From Clostridiales bacterium (GTDB lineage: Bacteria > Bacillota > Clostridia > Clostridiales > Oxobacteraceae), in assembly GCA_030016385.1 (NCBI GenBank), contig JASEJN010000025.1, positions 1 through 44,339 of the forward strand: a DNA stretch of 44,339 nt. The letters run 5' to 3'. This document shows, piece after piece, positions 42,448 to 44,339 of this stretch. Under the pieces are notes generated by a model. That model ran no database searches, was not told where the DNA came from, and saw nothing but the letters and a program-made list of their open reading frames with translations. Position 1 is the first letter of the stretch; each line of letters starts with the position of its first letter. Both the position numbers and the translations under genes were made by a program.

Positions 42448-42867
42448 ATGAACATTGGCAAAATACTTAATATGGACTCCCATAAAATGGATGATAACCT
42501 GAAACAAATATTATTAATCGGAATATTGGCATTCATATTCATAGGATCAGGCGGCATAAACAGCATTATGAAGGCAGGAAATGCATATTCCTCATATAAT
42601 GGTTTTGGCTTTGGTGGAACTAACATGGGGCAAAATCCCGAACAGGGAAACGGCAACAATCCAATGCCTGGAAATTATCAGAATACGGCAAACATGCCAA
42701 ATGGACAGGATTATAGCAGAAAAAGAAAACATAAACACCATCGCCATAGAGAATCGAAAGATGGCGGAGATATAAATAATATGCCTGGGCAATCGGCAAT
42801 AGAGAATGATTCCGACCAGAATAAGGAAAATATGAATCCTTCTGAGGCATTATACACTGTGAAATAG
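42448..42867 (+). CDS. hypothetical single-TM protein with basic His/Arg stretch, 139 aa
   Basis: A 139-residue protein that I do not recognise. One membrane helix lies at about residues 20-38 (QILLIGILAFIFIGSGGINS), followed by a Gly/Asn/Gln-rich low-complexity segment and then a strongly basic stretch near residues 90-105 (RKRKHKHHRHRE). GGAGGG lies 7 bases before the ATG at 42448; upstream in-frame Mets lack a ribosome binding site. It is divergent from the ABC operon. The mix of a membrane anchor and His/Arg block might bind metal, nucleic acid or polyanions, but that is speculation. Confidence 0.65.
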   Translation: MNIGKILNMDSHKMDDNLKQILLIGILAFIFIGSGGINSIMKAGNAYSSYNGFGFGGTNMGQNPEQGNGNNPMPGNYQNTANMPNGQDYSRKRKHKHHRHRESKDGGDINNMPGQSAIENDSDQNKENMNPSEALYTVK

Positions 42868-42929
42868 CAACGATAACGTTCCATTAATATAGCATCATTT
42901 TTACCGCAGCAAAACACTTAAAAGGCGAT

Positions 42930-44063
42930 TCATTGATTCACAACACAGTTTTTGCCTCTTTCTTTAGCTGTATAAAGAAGCTTGTCTACTCTTTGAAGCA
43001 AAGAATTCATGTCGTCCTCTTTTTTTAGCGAAACGACGCCAAAGCTGCATGTTACATGCCCGATATCCGAAAACTCATGTTCCGAAATAAGTCTTTTTAA
43101 TCTTTCACCAAATTCTAAGGCTTTATTATGAGGTGTAGCAGGAAGAAGTATAACAAATTCTTCTCCTCCCCACCTTGCAAAAATATCCGTTTCCCTTATG
43201 GAATCATTTATGAGACCTGTCATTTCGGTCAGTATTTTGTCTCCTTTGAGGTGACCGTAGCTATCATTGACTATTTTAAAATCATCTATGTCAAGCAAAA
43301 GCAAAGATAAATTTAAATTATATCTTTTTGACAGATTTATATTTCGCTTTAGCTCCTCATTAAATTTAAGCCTGTTGTATATGCCTGTAAGGGGATCTGT
43401 TATGGACAGCATCAAAAGCGCCCTGTTGTTTATATATTGAATCCGGGCATAACGATTCGTTTTGTACGACGTTATGATGACAAATATCGTAACCAGTGTT
43501 AAATATAATAAAATAGCTGAAAACTCATATAAACTAACCTGTCTGAAGTATAAATATGAAATCAAAAGAAAGAAAACAGAGGTCATTATGGAAATACCCG
43601 CCACATTTGACCACTTATTCGGTATCAGACAAAATGTTAAAAGCAAAACCACTATTCCAAAAGACAATATAAAAAAATTGGGGGATTCATATATAAAGCA
43701 GTTTGCCAAAATAAAAACGGATCCTGTAGATTCTAAAGCACTAATGCTGTGGTATATTGAAAGGCTTTCCTTTGCATATTTCAGTTTGATGTAAAATGTA
43801 CATACCATGACCATTAAAACAACCCTGTTAATAACAAGCAGAATAAATATATTTAAACTTTTTATTAAAAAATATTCAGGTATTATGAACAAAAAGTAAA
43901 ATATACCGAGTCCCAAAAACAGCGATCTTATATATTTAATGGAATTACTCATTTCATAATCCATAAATTCTTTTTCTAAATTTTTATCTTTAAACTCTGC
44001 GGTAATAGATAAAAATTCTTTGCTTGTTTCATCTTCCGAGGTATTAAACAAAGTGCTATTCAT
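42930..44063 (-). CDS. membrane diguanylate cyclase (GGDEF)
   Basis: A 377-residue enzyme predicted to make cyclic di-GMP. Residues about 47-210 contain around six membrane segments without a recognised sensor family. The GGDEF domain (about 215-377) has LTGIYNRLKF, the active-site GGEEF near residue 299, and RETD five residues before it, a complete inhibitory I-site. The GGEEF form is normally active. The start at 44063 has no strong Shine-Dalgarno, so translation may be low. It is a single gene. Confidence 0.92.
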   Translation of the reverse strand: MNSTLFNTSEDETSKEFLSITAEFKDKNLEKEFMDYEMSNSIKYIRSLFLGLGIFYFLFIIPEYFLIKSLNIFILLVINRVVLMVMVCTFYIKLKYAKESLSIYHSISALESTGSVFILANCFIYESPNFFILSFGIVVLLLTFCLIPNKWSNVAGISIMTSVFFLLISYLYFRQVSLYEFSAILLYLTLVTIFVIITSYKTNRYARIQYINNRALLMLSITDPLTGIYNRLKFNEELKRNINLSKRYNLNLSLLLLDIDDFKIVNDSYGHLKGDKILTEMTGLINDSIRETDIFARWGGEEFVILLPATPHNKALEFGERLKRLISEHEFSDIGHVTCSFGVVSLKKEDDMNSLLQRVDKLLYTAKERGKNCVVNQ

Positions 44064-44287
44064 ATATACTTATTATGCTGCCGGATATCAGTCAGACAGA
44101 GATTTGCTGCTCTTAATCTAATAATGCCCATATGCGTTGAATTCACAATAATTTTTTAATCCCCATATACAGGCAGCAATTAAAATTATATAAAGCCGGC
44201 CACTTAATAAGCGCTCACCTCCAGTATGTATATGTATATATTACCATTTATTGGGTTTCATTTCAATAGGAAAGTTATTATGTCTTC

Positions 44288-44339
44288 GATTCGTAATATG
44301 AGCTTATGTTATTTTGAACACTCATTCGCCAGATTCAAG
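44288..44339. repeat. hairpin repeat element, copy 4 (cut by window end)
   Basis: From 44288 the sequence matches 33867-33907 at 40 of 41 positions and then follows copy 1 (CTCATTCGCCAGATTCAA). It includes the outer end ATTCGTAATATGA at 44289-44301 and the left inner arm; the rest lies outside the window. It lies upstream of the diguanylate cyclase gene. Confidence 0.75.

Noticed and set aside
44150..44235. A strong minus-strand GGAGGTGA near 44217-44224 followed by a 22-codon open stretch
   Set aside because: The frame has no ATG, GTG or TTG at a usable distance (only CTT or ATT), so no start codon can be supported.

Overview
The window looks like chromosomal DNA of a low-GC, anaerobic, Clostridia-type Firmicute. 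The signs are AT-rich intergenic DNA, strong GGAGG-type ribosome binding sites, several TTG start codons, paired LplB/LplC sugar ABC permeases, YesN/YesM two-component regulators, a perfect CIRCE operator on htpG, and corrinoid/ATP-dependent activator genes typical of acetogenic or methyl-using Clostridia. No rRNA, tRNA, CRISPR array, transposase or phage gene was seen.

Region 1 (about 1-9.5 kb, minus strand): a YesN response regulator and YesM histidine kinase, then a three-gene ABC importer (LplB- and LplC-type permeases plus a lipoprotein), then two FAD-dependent oxidoreductase genes, the first of which has lost its N-terminal half. Region 2 (9.8-11.8 kb): htpG with its own promoter, CIRCE element and terminator. 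Region 3 (11.9-20.5 kb, minus strand): an arabinose-polymer operon with lipoprotein, two permeases, GH51 arabinofuranosidase, GH2 enzyme and GH43 lipoprotein; its upstream region carries a helically phased array of TTGTT/AACAA half sites. Region 4 (20.5-27.8 kb): asnS followed by an ArsR-type regulator with an unusual C-terminal domain, a transglutaminase-like protein, a URO-D-family methyltransferase-like gene divergent from an AraC regulator, a small unknown protein and a CAP-domain lipoprotein.

Region 5 (27.8-37 kb) is the most interesting part. Around galE lie a ferredoxin, a corrinoid (B12-binding) protein, a PocR-AraC regulator, and an 818-residue corrinoid activator that joins a MetH-activation-like domain to a RACo-type [2Fe-2S]/ASKHA protein. 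Divergent from it are a URO-D methyltransferase fused to a thioredoxin-like domain, a free thioredoxin-like protein and a COG0523 GTPase. Together they look like a corrinoid-dependent methyl-transfer system with an added thiol-redox and metal-chaperone arm; the substrate cannot be read from sequence. The divergent intergenic region contains three copies of a hairpin-forming repeat, and a fourth copy starts at the right end of the window.

Region 6 (37-44.3 kb): an aromatic-rich unknown protein, a Gld-like ABC system (ATPase, ABC-2 permease, GldG-like protein, DUF4340 protein), a small single-TM protein with a basic His/Arg stretch and a structured leader, and a membrane diguanylate cyclase.

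Start codons were chosen by ribosome-binding-site spacing, so several differ from the longest possible reading frame.
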